NCBI GenBank assembly: GCA_902805475.1
Contig: CADCSX010000009.1
Coordinates: 2,232,001 to 2,296,000, forward strand
DNA from: Entonaema liquescens
Taxonomy: Eukaryota; Ascomycota; Sordariomycetes; Xylariales; Xylariaceae
Reading direction: 5' to 3'
DNA: 64,000 nucleotides
Position 1 is the first letter of the stretch. Each line of letters begins with the position of its first letter. The notes under the pieces were generated by a model that was not told where the DNA came from, did no database searches, and worked only from the letters and a program-made list of their open reading frames with translations. Below are positions 21,871-32,840 of the stretch, in pieces. A program made the position numbers and the translations under genes.

Positions 21871-24345
21871 ATGAAATCTATCAGCGGCTCACATACTAAT
21901 GGTCTCGAAAATGAGGAGACTTTACCTCCCTCGTCGCCTAAGTCTGCGAAACGTCGCAGTATAGAGGATAAACCGGCTGCGGAAACGCAGAAGCGGCGGC
22001 GTCGGGCATTTTCTTGCCTGTCCTGCCAGAAACTAAAATGTAGATGCGAATACGACCCCGGCGCGCTAGGTTGCCATCGGTGCCAGACATTGAGGTTAGC
22101 AGAATAATATCTCATGGATTCTCGTATGGTATATGTTAAAGCCTTAGCTAATGGTTTGCGTAAAGAATTGAATGTTCCCTCCGTAGAGAAAACGTGATCT
22201 CTTCGTCTAATTCCAACCCTGAGCAGGCTACTCCGAATATTGAAGAAAGGTACGTAGATAGTCCATAGGCTTAGGGTAGATCTAGACTTTTGTCTTAGTC
22301 TCACTTAAACCTCACTCTGTCTATCTGTATTAGACTTACACGTGCATTAGACTCCAACGGTATGAAGGTGAACTACAAGAGATTAAATCAATACTCAAAG
22401 ATCTCGCTTCGGGCAATCAATCGCAAAATAGTCGAGCTCTGGCCAGCAAAAATTCTTCCAATGTCGGCGATGGCCACGTATTACGCGCAGAACAAGACAA
22501 TCATCTTCCCGAATATTTCTCTGCTCCGGCCGATAAGGGAGCCCAGTCCGCACCAATCGTGGTGTTGAGATCAATATCACAGAAGATCACCAGAGGTTGC
22601 AGGAGAATGCTGGGACACATCGACGTTGACCTGATAGAGCTCCAGCTTCTCGACGAACAGACTGCAAATGAGTTAATCCACCTGTAAGTCTACAAAATCC
22701 ATTGAGTCTGAAGTACCATCTCAATAAAAGTGTAATTACTAACATAATGCGAAGCTTTTTCCGTTATCAAGGCCACAACCTCCTTGTCTGCGGTGTGGAG
22801 GACTTGACTGCGAGCAGTGAAACCCGTAGAGTATCTGCCTTTTTGCACAGTGTCTGCTGCCTCATGGGTATCGTTTACCGCAATGATATATGCGGGTCAT
22901 CAATGCATAGGCAGATATACGAACAAGTTCGAATCACACTAGGACAAGCTTTATTGTCTAGCCCCTTAACTCTCCAGGAGATCAACGCCGTGTTGATAAT
23001 GAGCAACAACGCAAATAGCCCAGGTGGTGTATGTGATTGTAATTTCGATTGATTTGCTAGAGAGCTCATCTCTAACTTCGAATAGAACGGAGTCGACTAC
23101 GTTGACAGTTGGTTGTTGACCGGCTATTGTGCCAAGCAAGCAATGCTCAGTATCAGTTTCTCGAAGATCATAAACAGCATAAAACAAGGGAGCTTAACAA
23201 GCGATGACCAGAAATCCATTCACCTGTGGTCCAAGATATGCCTCCATCATCTCCAGTGAGTGTTAATGTTCGTAGTTCATTCTGATGGCTAACATATTGG
23301 CTGTACTATAGCTGGGCTGCGACCACAGGCAGGCCTTCCATTATACCAGCTCCTTATATCAACCAATGTAACATCTTACTCAACTTCTACCAAGCTACCA
23401 TGCAGGATGGGATGCTTGTCGCCGAGATATTGCTATACTCGACTCTACACCAAAAGCTCACACATCAATCATACCTTGGGGACGGCGGCGAATGTAAAGA
23501 ATTTTTAGCATGGAAAGAGAAATGGAACCACCTGCTCGGTAAGTCACGTACCTAGTATGCGGGTAAACTAGGTATCTCATTTACTAAACTATGCAGGCCT
23601 CCCAACATCATCGATGCTCAAAATTGGATACCACGCAGCCTGCCTTATCCTAGCTGTGCGATCACTGGAAGAGGTTGGGCAAGGGCTACGGCCTCGGACG
23701 TTTCTGTCAGAGATGGATGGCGAGGATGGAAGTGACAACGAAGGCCACGCTCCGGCGCAGCCGCGGAGAAACAAGGACGGCGAAGGCAATACTTTACGGG
23801 TGAACGCGTGCAAATACGCTATGCTTGTTTTGCAGACCTTCCTAGAAATGCCGTCCTTCCTCATGGATGCGATACCGACTTGTCTGTGCCTCTGCATCGG
23901 ATACTGCGCCTTGCTCCTAGCACATTACGACGAGTCGCAGTCAAAGATCCCAGATCAGGTGAGTCGAGACTTGATCGTACGGATCGACCAGTGGATTAGG
24001 ACGTCTCCGGGCAAATCTTGGTCTTTCAAGTACGGAGCTCTTGCCAAGCACAAGATGGAATCCCGAACCAATAGCGATTCGCGCTCGGCCAGCGATCAAC
24101 AGTCAGCGAGGCCGCATGTCCGGGACCAGGATGACGAGAGAGAAGGAATAGCTGCGGCGGTCCGGATCGATAGCCATAGTTCCCATCAAGAGGCGTCGGG
24201 ATATCATGCGAGGGAGGCATGTTCACCGGAGGCTCCACAACTCGAGCCCGAGTCCCTTTTCCCGCCATTTGATATATCGGAGCATGCGATATTTCCTAGG
24301 ATGGAAGACTTCTTCGGCGGCGGCTTCTTGGATTTCGTGGGATAG
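21871..24345 (+). CDS. Zn(II)2Cys6 transcription factor
   Basis: Seven exons can be joined in frame: 21871..22094, 22166..22249, 22351..22683, 22755..23028, 23086..23255, 23312..23538, 23597..24345, giving 686 residues. A basic stretch (QKRRRRAF) precedes the zinc cluster SCLSCQKLKCRCEYDPGALG then CHRCQTLRIEC, spacing C-x2-C-x6-C-x8-C-x2-C-x6-C. The last cysteine depends on the 3' splice site at 22165. A leucine/Glu coiled coil (ERLQRYEGELQEIKSILKDL) follows for dimerisation, then a helical middle region of the fungal regulator type. The C-terminus is polar and acidic with PLFPPFD-like activation character. It should bind CGG-type DNA elements as a dimer; targets are unknown and no biosynthetic cluster adjoins it. 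The third exon must be read in the coiled-coil frame, not the longer overlapping one. Confidence 0.85.
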
Positions 24346-24731
24346 GATTTTGACTAGCACATAAGTAGGCCTAATTATTGCCCGACTTGTACCAAGTTAA
24401 TTGCGTCTCAATTGGGACGGGTTGGGTGATATTGGGTTCACTCATTTAACCTCATTTTAATCCCCGAATCCTAGAGCATGCCCCTATTCTCAACATAAGA
24501 CTTAACATTATCATCGCAAAATAGAGGCTATATTTATTATGCACTATCTAATTCTATCCTAACGCTCCTGATATTGGTTTTGATTCAATACAACCTTTTC
24601 CGTAGCAGGCATTACGCGGAGCGACTGGCTCTGCAAAATCTCGTCTTGATATTTGAGAGGCTGAATGTCAAATTGAAAACCGCTGAGAAATTATGCTGTT
24701 CTCGCTTCCACCTCCACCGATCAAAGATTGA
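24346..24731. other. Convergent intergenic stretch
   Basis: About 390 bases between convergent genes, AT-rich and expected to hold their 3' UTRs and polyadenylation signals. No gene seen. Confidence 0.5.
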
Positions 24732-25592
24732 TCATGGATCCGAGGGCGTTGCTTCATGAGAGTCCCTAATGTTCTCTACTCGTCTTCCATTTATCTCGTT
24801 TGGGTCTATGCTTGCTATATCCAGCACGCCGAGAAAGCGTCTCATATGTGCATTGGTAGACTTATCCCAATCTGTCTCAAATTCGTATGCAAAGCTATCA
24901 TCTAGGCACCCATCCCAGGTGCGGTTTTTGTAATTTTTGACTGCAACTTTGAATGATGGTAGAATGGGAGGTTTCTCACCATCATGTTCGTCCCAAAGAT
25001 CTGTCCACTCCCGCGGATATAAACACTCCAGGCATACCGAGTCGGAAAGTACCCTCTGTTCAAGGTGGAGTAGAATCGTGAATATATCTAGAAATAGAAC
25101 TTGTACGGCAACTTTTCTGTGATATAACGATTTGAGCCTTACAGATTCACGGTGCAAGTTCTGTCGGGGTACATATTCGTAGCTCCAGGGTCCTAGTTTT
25201 CCTTGGTAGTATTCGGCGAACCGAATAGGCACTTTGATGACGCCTCTAAGTGGATGATTCTGCTCGTAGAGGGTTATTTGGTATGGCAGTGTGATCATCG
25301 CTTTTCCTATGGGGGTATCCTAGTATCCATAAAAATAGTCGTAGTTTGTTGGGGATTGGTCTAGGGGTAACATCGATTTGAGAGGGATGCATACTGCAGT
25401 CTTGGGTATTGCTTCGCTTTCGCATATGTACCTTTCGAATCCATCTGATCCGTCTGGCCCAAGGGGTTGAGGCTGGAATGGCTGCGGTGCTGGTGATATA
25501 TACATATAGTTGTGCTGGTATGCTTGTGAAGGGGCAAGGTTAACCGGTATGAGGTTCGATGCCTGCGGTTCAGGTGGAATCCACATGTCCAT
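24732..25592 (-). CDS. Hypothetical protein, two exons
   Basis: Two frames in the same phase are separated by an in-frame TAG at 25322..25320. A plausible 75-base intron (25394..25320; donor GTATGC, acceptor TACTAG) removes it and joins IPKTA to DTPIGKAMITLPY, giving 261 residues. I know no family. The N-terminus is Pro/Gln/Tyr-rich and probably disordered. The C-terminal 190 residues look folded, with aromatic and charged blocks such as RFAEYYQGKLGPWSYEYVP and CLECLYPREWTDLWDEHDGE and a Trp/Asp-rich end. No signal peptide or membrane segment. If the intron is wrong, this is either two products or a gene with a nonsense codon. It is convergent with the zinc-cluster gene. Confidence 0.55.
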
Positions 25593-25715
25593 TTTTTCGT
25601 ATTTCTAAGAAATAGGATGAAGAGCGTATGTCGAATGCTGAGTGATATAGCGAATGGAGTAATGTGTTATGCCTATGTGTACCTTTGTGTAATAAATGCG
25701 CAAAATAAGTCCGTA

Positions 25716-25739
25716 CGTTTCGTTTCGTTTCGTTTCGTA
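25716..25739 (+). repeat. (TTTCG)n microsatellite
   Basis: Four to five exact tandem copies of TTTCG in the upstream region of the minus-strand hypothetical gene. Confidence 0.85.
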
Positions 25740-26649
25740 TGTAAAAGATGCATGTAAGATCTAGGGATGAAGGATTAGATTTAGTTGGCTAAGGGCTACG
25801 ACAAATAGAATGCGTGTACCTAGGTAGCATCTTGCAGTAGTTTACAAATACCTACTTAGGTACATGTACCTTACCTAGGTAAAGTTTGACATGTCTTCTT
25901 TCCTCTCTTTAATACATTTCATTTCCTCCGAACTTTTAAAGTTTTGACAGGCGGCATCCACATTCTACCCGTCTCGTAAGCTTCCCACCAAAGTTAACTT
26001 CGGCGTTCTCCACCATGTTAAGTCCTACCTATACTATGTAAGTATTCGATTTCATATACGCAGTGACCTACAGCACTATCCTAGAAAAAATTATAGAACT
26101 TGGTTAAGAACTAAGCACATCAATGCACATCCTGCTTATTGCTCCAAGTCTAAATAACCCTAGCTGCAAGGTCTAGGTTAATTACCTAGGTGCTATGTAT
26201 TCATTTAGGTTTCATTCTGGAATATAATTATATTATGTTACACGGCAGGGAATATTCTATAAATTTGGAATCCCGAAACATCGGTTTCTATCCGAACAAA
26301 AGATGGCGATTGTTTCGTCTTGTGTACCTGACCTGAGGTACATGTATGTAGGTGAGTGCGGTCAGTCAAATGTACCTAAAGTGGAAAAATAAGGTATAAG
26401 GTAGCGGAGATGGCCGTAGATTTAGAGTGTTGGTGGTAAATACCACTAAAACCCCTAATCTGTAGTGTCACACTGGAGGACCTAGTGGCATTGACTTGCC
26501 TAATTTGTCGCTACAGAAATGGTTGCGCACCTGGAAAAGTCCCCTTGCTACCTCCCCAGTGGTCCCAATGAACCCCTCCATAGCCCCACGTAAAAAAAAA
26601 AAGCCCTCTAATTCACTGCCCCACTAAAAGTTTCTTTCCGTTCAAGTCC

Positions 26650-26849
26650 CAGTCGCAACTCAAACTCGAAACTTTTCCTTCTAGCCCTTTCTTTTTTATA
26701 CAAGAATCCTTCTTCTCTATCTCTATATGTCCCTCTAACACCAGATTCTTCGCCTCCTTTTCTAAACTCTTAATCCGCGTTCTTCACCAATATACGAGTC
26801 GCATAAGCAACGCATTTCCCCCACTATCATATCTTCTGCATCAGCCAAG
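26650..26849 (+). promoter_or_regulatory. Pyrimidine-rich leader of the phosphoribosyltransferase gene
   Basis: The 200 bases before the ATG are dominated by C and T (for example CTTTTCCTTCTAGCCC and TTCTTCTCTATCTCTATATG). CT tracts next to transcription starts are common in filamentous ascomycetes. No TATA box is evident. The exact start site cannot be read. Confidence 0.4.
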
Positions 26850-27733
26850 ATGGTGGAGAAGATCTACGTCACTTACAACGATGTAAGCAGATCTTGATCT
26901 TGCTTGTTTACCTATTGTAACCTCACCACATGCCCCGCCGTTCCTGCTTCTCATTTCTTTTGGAGAGCCGATGTGAAATTTGTCATGCTGCCTGAGAAGG
27001 TAAAAATGTTGGTTTATATCCATGATTCTCTAACCGATTTGGCGACCAACAGGTCCACAAGCTTTGCCAGGAGGCAGCTCCCAAGATTCTGAGTTCCTTC
27101 AACCCGCAGCTCATTATCGCCATCGGTGGTGGTGGTTATGTGCCAGCGCGAATCTTGCGCTCCTTCCTGAAGCAGCCTGGCAGCCCCAACATCCCTATCC
27201 AGGCCATTGGTCTTTCCCTATACGAGCAGCTGCCCGTAAAAGATCCCTCGAACACAGGCGAAGGCGTCGTGGATCAGATCGGAACCAAAGTCACCCGCAC
27301 GCAATGGCTGGACCTAAGTAGCCTAGGCGAGATCCAGAACTTGGTCGGCAAGCGCATTCTAATTGTAGACGAAGTCGACGACACAAGAACGACGCTTGAA
27401 TATGCCGTCAAGGAACTAGAAAAGGACGTCGAGGAGGCGCGACAAAAGCTGGGAAACACCGAGAAGACAGAGTTCAGTATCTTTGTCTTACATGTAAGTG
27501 ACCTGCGAGTGCCGATAGACGGGGAACATTATGGTCGCATATGCTAACAGATACAACAGAATAAGGACAAGCAGAAGAAGGGTACGTTGCCCGCAGATAT
27601 GATAGAGCAATCGCGATATCTGGCGGCGAGGACGATAGGTGACGAATGGATATGCTATCCGTGGGAGGCCACAGATATCGACTTGCATGACGAGCTCGCA
27701 AAGAAGCAAACAAATGGGAACGGTGCTGCTTAG
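26850..27733 (+). CDS. Xanthine/hypoxanthine phosphoribosyltransferase (HPT1/XPT1-like)
   Basis: Three exons, 26850..26882, 27053..27493 and 27560..27733, make 215 residues. The first codes only MVEKIYVTYND. The PRPP-binding signature is KRILIVDEVDDTRTTL (about residues 112-127), with the acidic pair followed by the phosphate-binding DDTRTT turn of type I phosphoribosyltransferases. The first strand LIIAIGGGGYVPARILR forms the pyrophosphate loop. The late block GDEWICYPWEATDID is typical of fungal XPT1/HPT1 enzymes. It should salvage purine bases into IMP, XMP or GMP from PRPP in the cytosol; base preference cannot be decided by eye. All three splice joins are phase 0 with good GTAAGC/GTAAGT donors. 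Confidence 0.9.
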
Positions 27734-27973
27734 GTGCAGTTAGTAAATACGGTGCGGTTGGAGTCTTTCCCTTTCGGGTAGGTAGGATAGACATGGCGTG
27801 CTAGATAGACACCACGAGCAACTCGATACGCATCGAGAACTTAGGCTCCGAACCGAACACTAAATAAATAAAAATCTCGGATATCCCATAAAGCCGATGC
27901 GAAGACAAACCGATTATAAGGCGAATTATTCTATTGCTCGACACAGGGGTATATATGATGTAGTCGTCTTTCT

Positions 27974-28821
27974 CTAAGCGCCGAAAGTGCCCTCCCTGAT
28001 ATGTTTTTCTTTTAATTTCTTTTCCTGCTTCATGAATTCTCGAATGCCAACCGGCACGTCCTTGTAGAGTTCATCATCCCAGAAGTCCTTGGCAATCTTG
28101 GGTCGATCGGCCATCTTCAAGTCCGGCTGCCAGTTTGTTTCGCTGCCACCGCCATCGTCATCTATGCTCGTGGTACTAGTTGTAACTTTAGCCACGTCTG
28201 GGACCTCTTTGGATGGCTCTCCTCGTTGGGCCTGCAGGGCCTGCAGAGCCTTTTCGGCCCTAGCAGACGCGCTGACCCATTCCTCCATCTCGTCCCGATA
28301 GCGGTCCCAGACGCAGTTCACGCATCCGCTCATGCAGCAGTTGTCTGGCTCTTCTGGCCGCGGGGGACTAAGACGCCGGCTATTAGCGTACTGCGGTTCC
28401 GGATGGCTTCAAGGCGCTCGGCTCTCTCGGCTGGGCCGGCGAGTCGCGAGCCAAAGATAATACGTGCCTTTTCCTGTGCTGTCGCCGGCTTTGCGGAGGT
28501 TTCGGGCCCAGTAGCAGAAGACGATGACGCCGGGGTGGCTTCATCCTTGGACTTCTTAGGAGGGGGCTTCTTAACCGTACTCCGGGGGGATTTAGGTGAT
28601 GAGGTAGGAGGTTCTTCGGGCTTGACGTCGGGAATAGGTTGCGGTCTATTAAGGACAGCTTCGTAGTAAAGTCCCAGAGGAAACGCTTGCTCTGAAGCCT
28701 CGCCGGAAGTGCCACCGGATACCCCCGAGCCGGCCGAGTAGAAGACACGAGGTACTTGAGGCTGTCGCATAAGCGAACCGAGCCTAGAAGCTCTTATTAA
28801 AGGCCTTATAGTAATCGGCAT
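27974..28821 (-). CDS. Mitochondrial oxidoreductase-like domain protein (OXLD1-like), broken by a one-base deletion
   Basis: Two overlapping frames together code one protein. The N-terminal part from ATG 28821 (MPITIRPLIRASRLGSLMRQ) is an Arg-rich, acid-free mitochondrial presequence, followed by a Pro/Lys/Ser linker and ARIIFGSRLAGPAERAERLE. The C-terminal part contains the conserved core PRPEEPDNCCMSGCVNC then VWDRYRDEMEEW, the oxidoreductase-like N-terminal domain with four clustered cysteines. The frames fail to meet by one base at a run of five G at 28362-28366 (C on the coding strand). A sixth base there would give an uninterrupted 282-residue protein reading GVLVPPRPEEP. No usable intron is seen at this point. 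Role unknown; the cysteines suggest metal or redox chemistry. Likely an assembly error, but a true pseudogene is possible. Confidence 0.75.
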
Positions 28822-29522
28822 TGTGACGATCAATGTACGTTTCGTGAAGTACGATATTGAGAACAATGCCGAGGCGGACAGTGAGTTAGTGGGATAGAAT
28901 GACGGACGAATGAAATAAAAGGAGAGTATGGTTTGATTTTTCTTAGCGACCTCACGTCATCGGAAGAAGGGGCGAATTAGCGGCAGGTACAGCATCTTTT
29001 CGGTATCACGTGGTAGGTTGCATGCTTTTAATGTGCAGCAACATGGTGTAAGTGTGTTAAAATACCTAGATACATAGGTACTTAAGGCTGGCTGGGTTCA
29101 TGGAAGTCAGGTTGCGTCAGATCTGCGCTAAAGAAAAAAACAGTATTGATAAGATAAGAAATAACCTGTAGCTTTTTGGCGCGTCAACATCCACTTATAC
29201 AACTGAACCGCGTCTTGTAAGTATTCCGACCTCATTAATATTAATGTGAAATATACAAGAGAAGGGCCATTTCGGTTCAATTAGTCTCTTGTAATCAAAT
29301 AGGCTCCAAATCAATCACTTATATTCCCCAATTTTTTGTATAACACGTCCCACATCAAATCTTGCAGTGGTGGAACAATAACAGACATCAACCATCAACA
29401 CGTGCAAATCCAAACCCAGGTCAAGAGCTCCCACAGCCCGGTCAAGTCCAGTCTAAACCCATGAAGTCGATATACAATTGGAAATATCATGATTGGATAA
29501 GAGAAGATATTTAGGGAACTCA
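28822..29522. other. Divergent promoter region
   Basis: About 700 bases between the divergent OXLD1-like and CENP-O-like genes. It is AT-rich, with TACCTAGATACATAGGTA near 29064-29080. No other gene is supported. Confidence 0.5.
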
Positions 29523-31586
29523 ATGGACTCTTCAGCCCCGAAGCGCCGCAAGACGTCGCCCACGACGAACGTTCCCATAGGCGGAACAACTACGGCATCG
29601 TCTAAAGATGAGCCGGTAAGAAGATCTGCCCGACGTCCAATACCTTCATTTGCGTCCCCAACTAAGGCCAGCCTTGCGCGATCGAACCCCGACATACTGG
29701 AACGGAGAAGCACTTCTAGAACTAGACCTTCAGAAGATGCGCCCGCTGGATTAGAGGCAGGCGACACCCCCGGTAATTCGGATATTAGACAGCTAGGGGA
29801 TGACACAGAAGTACGCGGTCGCGAAACACAGCAGACTCAATCTACCTCGGCCGATCAACCACGGAGTCCCGTCCGACGTGCTATAGGAGCTATGACCTCC
29901 AGACCGCGAAGGACACCGAACAAGCCATCGCCACGTCCATTACCTGCGCCATCAGCCGAAGAGGAAGAATTGATAAATCCCTTTAAGGGTCGAGTCCTAC
30001 GGCGTTCCCCACCCCGGGGAGAGGCAGTTCCGGAAGAGCCAGAGCTCCCACCTACACCGACACAACAAGGCATATCTGATCCTGCCTCAATCCAAACCTC
30101 CCCCGTGGGGATTCACAACACGCCTACTAAACGCCCAAGAAGGAGCAGGGTATTAGCTGAGAGAATTAAGAGTTCCCCTCTAAAGCAACCACCACTTCGT
30201 CATCCCGAATTTACCAAAGAAGCTACGCGCGAAGAATCACCATCCCGAACAGCTGAAAGAACGCTGAGAGCACAACCACAAAGCCGGAAAAAGAGGCGAA
30301 AATCGCATCCAGCCCGAAATGCTGAAGAGCCCGATCCATTTGCCGAGAAGAAGGAGCTTCGAGATTCGCTCCTTGCTGAAGTGGCTCGTTTAAAATCGGA
30401 TTTAGAACTAGCAACTCGCGAGAATACTCGCTTACACGAATTACAGCAAGGAAGGAAAACTAGGACAGCTTTAGAAGATCTGGAAGACAAGGAATCTCTC
30501 CTTGACGTACTCCAACGGCACGCCCTCCCCCCTAAAAAGGAAGCACCTCCCGACCCAACGCAAGATTGGCTTGAAGCCGCATTAAACCCCATCTCATTCC
30601 TCCCCTTTAGCAAATCGAGCTTGTCGCTTCCATCCATATTCGCTCCACCACAAAGTGATGCCGAAGGGGGGGCCGAAAAGCTTCCTATCTCACATCATCC
30701 CATTCCTATGACAGCGGAGGAGGAATTGCCCTTTCTCCAAGTATTCACACCTTTAACTTTCACGTCTACAGTCTCGATAGTACCTCGTGACGAGCCCGGA
30801 AACCCGGGGCCACTTTTGCAAAAATATACCATATCCGCTTCATCAACACTGCCCGGTCTATTCGCTGCAACGATTGAAATGACGGTAAACACCAAGAGGT
30901 TGTCTATTGCTGAGCTAAAGGTGCCACGTCTTGAGCCATCGGCAGTTGGCGAGCTTGGACCTTTCGTGGAACGTGTCATTAGAGGAACGGGGACTAGTGC
31001 TTTGACGAGAAATGTTAGCGTCATTACTTGGGCTATGAGCGAATGGCTTCGCGTTGCGACAAGGAGGGCTCAGTTTTGGTGCGCTGCTGAGAGGGACCTA
31101 AGAACTAGTGAAGGGCTGGCAAAATGCGCCAGGGAAATGAGAACAGATACGAGGAGGAAGGGTCGAGGCCGGGCAGCTATAACAACTGACGACAATGAGC
31201 TCAAGGGACAGGCTGACAAAATGCGCTTCACCAAAGCTGATATATTCCCCCATCTAGGAAGAACAGATCTTGATCTAGAGCTATCCAGCCTCAAAGATCA
31301 AGACGAAGTCCCAGCTATCCGTATTGGGTGGCGAATTGAATTCGATTGGACAGGAGAAGCACGAAGCAAAATAGGGCTTTTGCTGGGAACTCCGGCGAAG
31401 TGTAAGTCGGATCAGCCGTACAATTCAATATTGATACAGATTATCTAACTCGCTGTAGGGCACGACCAAGACACCAAGGGTAGCTTAATAAGTATACCGG
31501 GCGTATTTGACAAGCTAATCCAGGAGAATAAGGATCCGATGGACGCTCTAAAGACAGTAGTAGCATTATTGGTTGGGGAGGAGTAA
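29523..31586 (+). CDS. Kinetochore protein CENP-O (Mcm21-like)
   Basis: Two exons, 29523..31401 and 31459..31586, code 668 residues; the join reads LLLGTPAK/WHDQDTKGSL. Residues 1-270 are disordered and rich in Arg/Ser/Pro with many SP/TP sites and basic clusters (KRPRRSRVL, SRKKRRKS) suited to nuclear import and phosphorylation. A coiled coil spans about 275-320 (RDSLLAEVARLKSDLELATR), as in CENP-O/Mcm21. The C-terminal half carries the CENP-O fold: FLQVFTPLTFTSTVS, LPGLFAATIEMTV, the helical SALTRNVSVITWAMSEW region, RIGWRIEFDWTGE and the end VFDKLIQENKDPMDALKTVV. It should belong to the COMA/CCAN inner kinetochore. The ATG at 29523 is the first in the frame. Confidence 0.82.
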
Positions 31587-32168
31587 AGGGGAAATAGTAC
31601 ATGCATACAAGCGAACATCATCTATTTGGCCATGACCTATTACGTGTATATGAGGTATGACAGTGCTTCAAGTTGTATATTCAATCGAGGCAAATCAATT
31701 AGCTACTGCTCATTTGGTTTAGTCAATGAGTCCTTTGTTCGATCTATGGGAATACGGTGAGGTTGCTTGGAATAGAGACTTCGTCAGGATCATCTCCAAC
31801 GCTCGGTCTTCCTGTGGGCTTCGCTACAGTATTCACGTCGACTCTACGATGCAGGGAACTACTAAGTTAAGAAATACTGAAATATGAAATATGTTGATGT
31901 TCTTGTTGATTATTCTGTACTTTCGGTAGGGTAGTTGTGGGCGCGGAGCCGAAGACGAGTTAATCAACTGCCAATCAGCAATTCAAGGTGCTTACAAACC
32001 TTGAAACGATTTATTCCCATCCTCTTGAAGTATCCTCACTACATCTCAGCCTAGGCGACCGTAGTGGACAGCTAAGCATAGGAATAAGTAGTATGTGTAC
32101 GAATCGACCGTTTTGATCCCCCACGACCTTTCCAGCTCACCACACCAATATTCTCTTTGAGGTCGAAA
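31587..32168. other. Convergent intergenic stretch
   Basis: About 580 bases between convergent genes with 3' UTRs expected. No coding signal; short frames are antisense to the end of DPM3. Confidence 0.5.
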
Positions 32169-32642
32169 TTAATCCACATCCACGCCCAGGCGCCGAAGGT
32201 CGGTCTTGGCCAATTCGATCTCAGCCGTGAGTTCTTTGTGGGCCTCGGGGACATCGTTGAAGGTCATGACGTTCCAGCCGAGGCGGAAGAGTAAGTATGC
32301 GCCGAAGGAGACGAGGGCCCAGAAAGGGAGCTATTTGTTTTTAACAGGCGTTGATTAGTTCTATTTTCTTTCATCTCCGTCTAGACAAGATGGCATGATG
32401 TTGAAAGTCGAGTGGATAGAGTAGGGGGGGGTTCAACGTACAACGGGGACAATCTCGGTCTGGACTAGTTCGGGGAGAGGAATGAGGTTCAGGTACAAGG
32501 CGAGATAGAGCTAGAGAAACACGTTAGTAAAGGGAAAGGATAATATACAGAATCAATTGAAGGCATTTAAGAGGGCCGGCTCGAATGGACGTACAGAAGT
32601 GACCAGGAGGCCGACGGAGATGGTCTGCTGCGCACGCGTCAT
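32169..32642 (-). CDS. dpm3: Dolichol-phosphate mannosyltransferase subunit 3 (DPM3)
   Basis: Three small exons, 32642..32595, 32510..32442 and 32330..32169, all phase 0, give 92 residues. The product starts MTRAQQTISVGLLVTS and continues LYLALYLNLIPLPELVQTEI and LPFWALVSFGAYLLFRLGWN. This makes two membrane segments (about residues 9-26 and 40-56), then a cytosolic tail FNDVPEAHKELTAEIELAKT ending DLRRLGVDVD. Length, membrane layout and the FNDVPEA motif match fungal Dpm3, which tethers the catalytic Dpm1 to the ER membrane so that GDP-mannose can mannosylate dolichol phosphate for N-glycans, O-mannose and GPI anchors. Individual exons are too short to stand out alone; the assignment rests on the joined sequence. 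Confidence 0.93.
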
Positions 32643-32803
32643 ATTGATTATAATATTCTGTATTGTTACGAAGGTTGACGAAATTGTATGATAGAATAAC
32701 AAAATCCTTGCTCGTGTGAGAATCGGAGGTGTCCGTGAGTTTATTAAAGGAGCGACGTGAAGGGAGTGAGTGATACGTATTAAGTGTTAAAATTGGTGGT
32801 GAT

Positions 32804-32840
32804 GTTGTCGTCTGGGTTGTCGTCTGGGTTGTCGTCCAGG
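32804..32840 (+). repeat. GTTGTCGTCTGG tandem repeat
   Basis: Almost three copies of a twelve-base unit GTTGTCGTCTGG, the last diverging at its end, upstream of DPM3. Confidence 0.8.

Larger units (their letters stand above)
25593..26849. other. Divergent intergenic region rich in TACCTA/TAGGTA motifs
   Basis: About 1.25 kb between divergent genes. It holds a TTTCG tandem run and repeated CCTAGGTA-type motifs (25817, 25850, 25874 and others). The last 200 bases before the phosphoribosyltransferase ATG are pyrimidine-rich, as in many fungal housekeeping promoters. Confidence 0.55.

Noticed and set aside
22362..22568. 68-codon frame beginning MKVNYKRLN inside the zinc-cluster gene
   Set aside because: The overlapping phase gives the dimerisation coiled coil and joins exons on both sides; this frame does neither.
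21871..28821. Possible biosynthetic cluster around the zinc-cluster regulator
   Set aside because: Neighbours are a purine-salvage enzyme, a mitochondrial protein and an orphan; no synthase, P450 or transporter is nearby.
30200..30637. Ser-rich frame opposite CENP-O
   Set aside because: Antisense shadow of the Arg/Glu-rich coding sequence.
32072..32254. 60-codon minus-strand frame at the end of DPM3
   Set aside because: It reads the last DPM3 exon in the wrong phase; the joined DPM3 protein explains the region.
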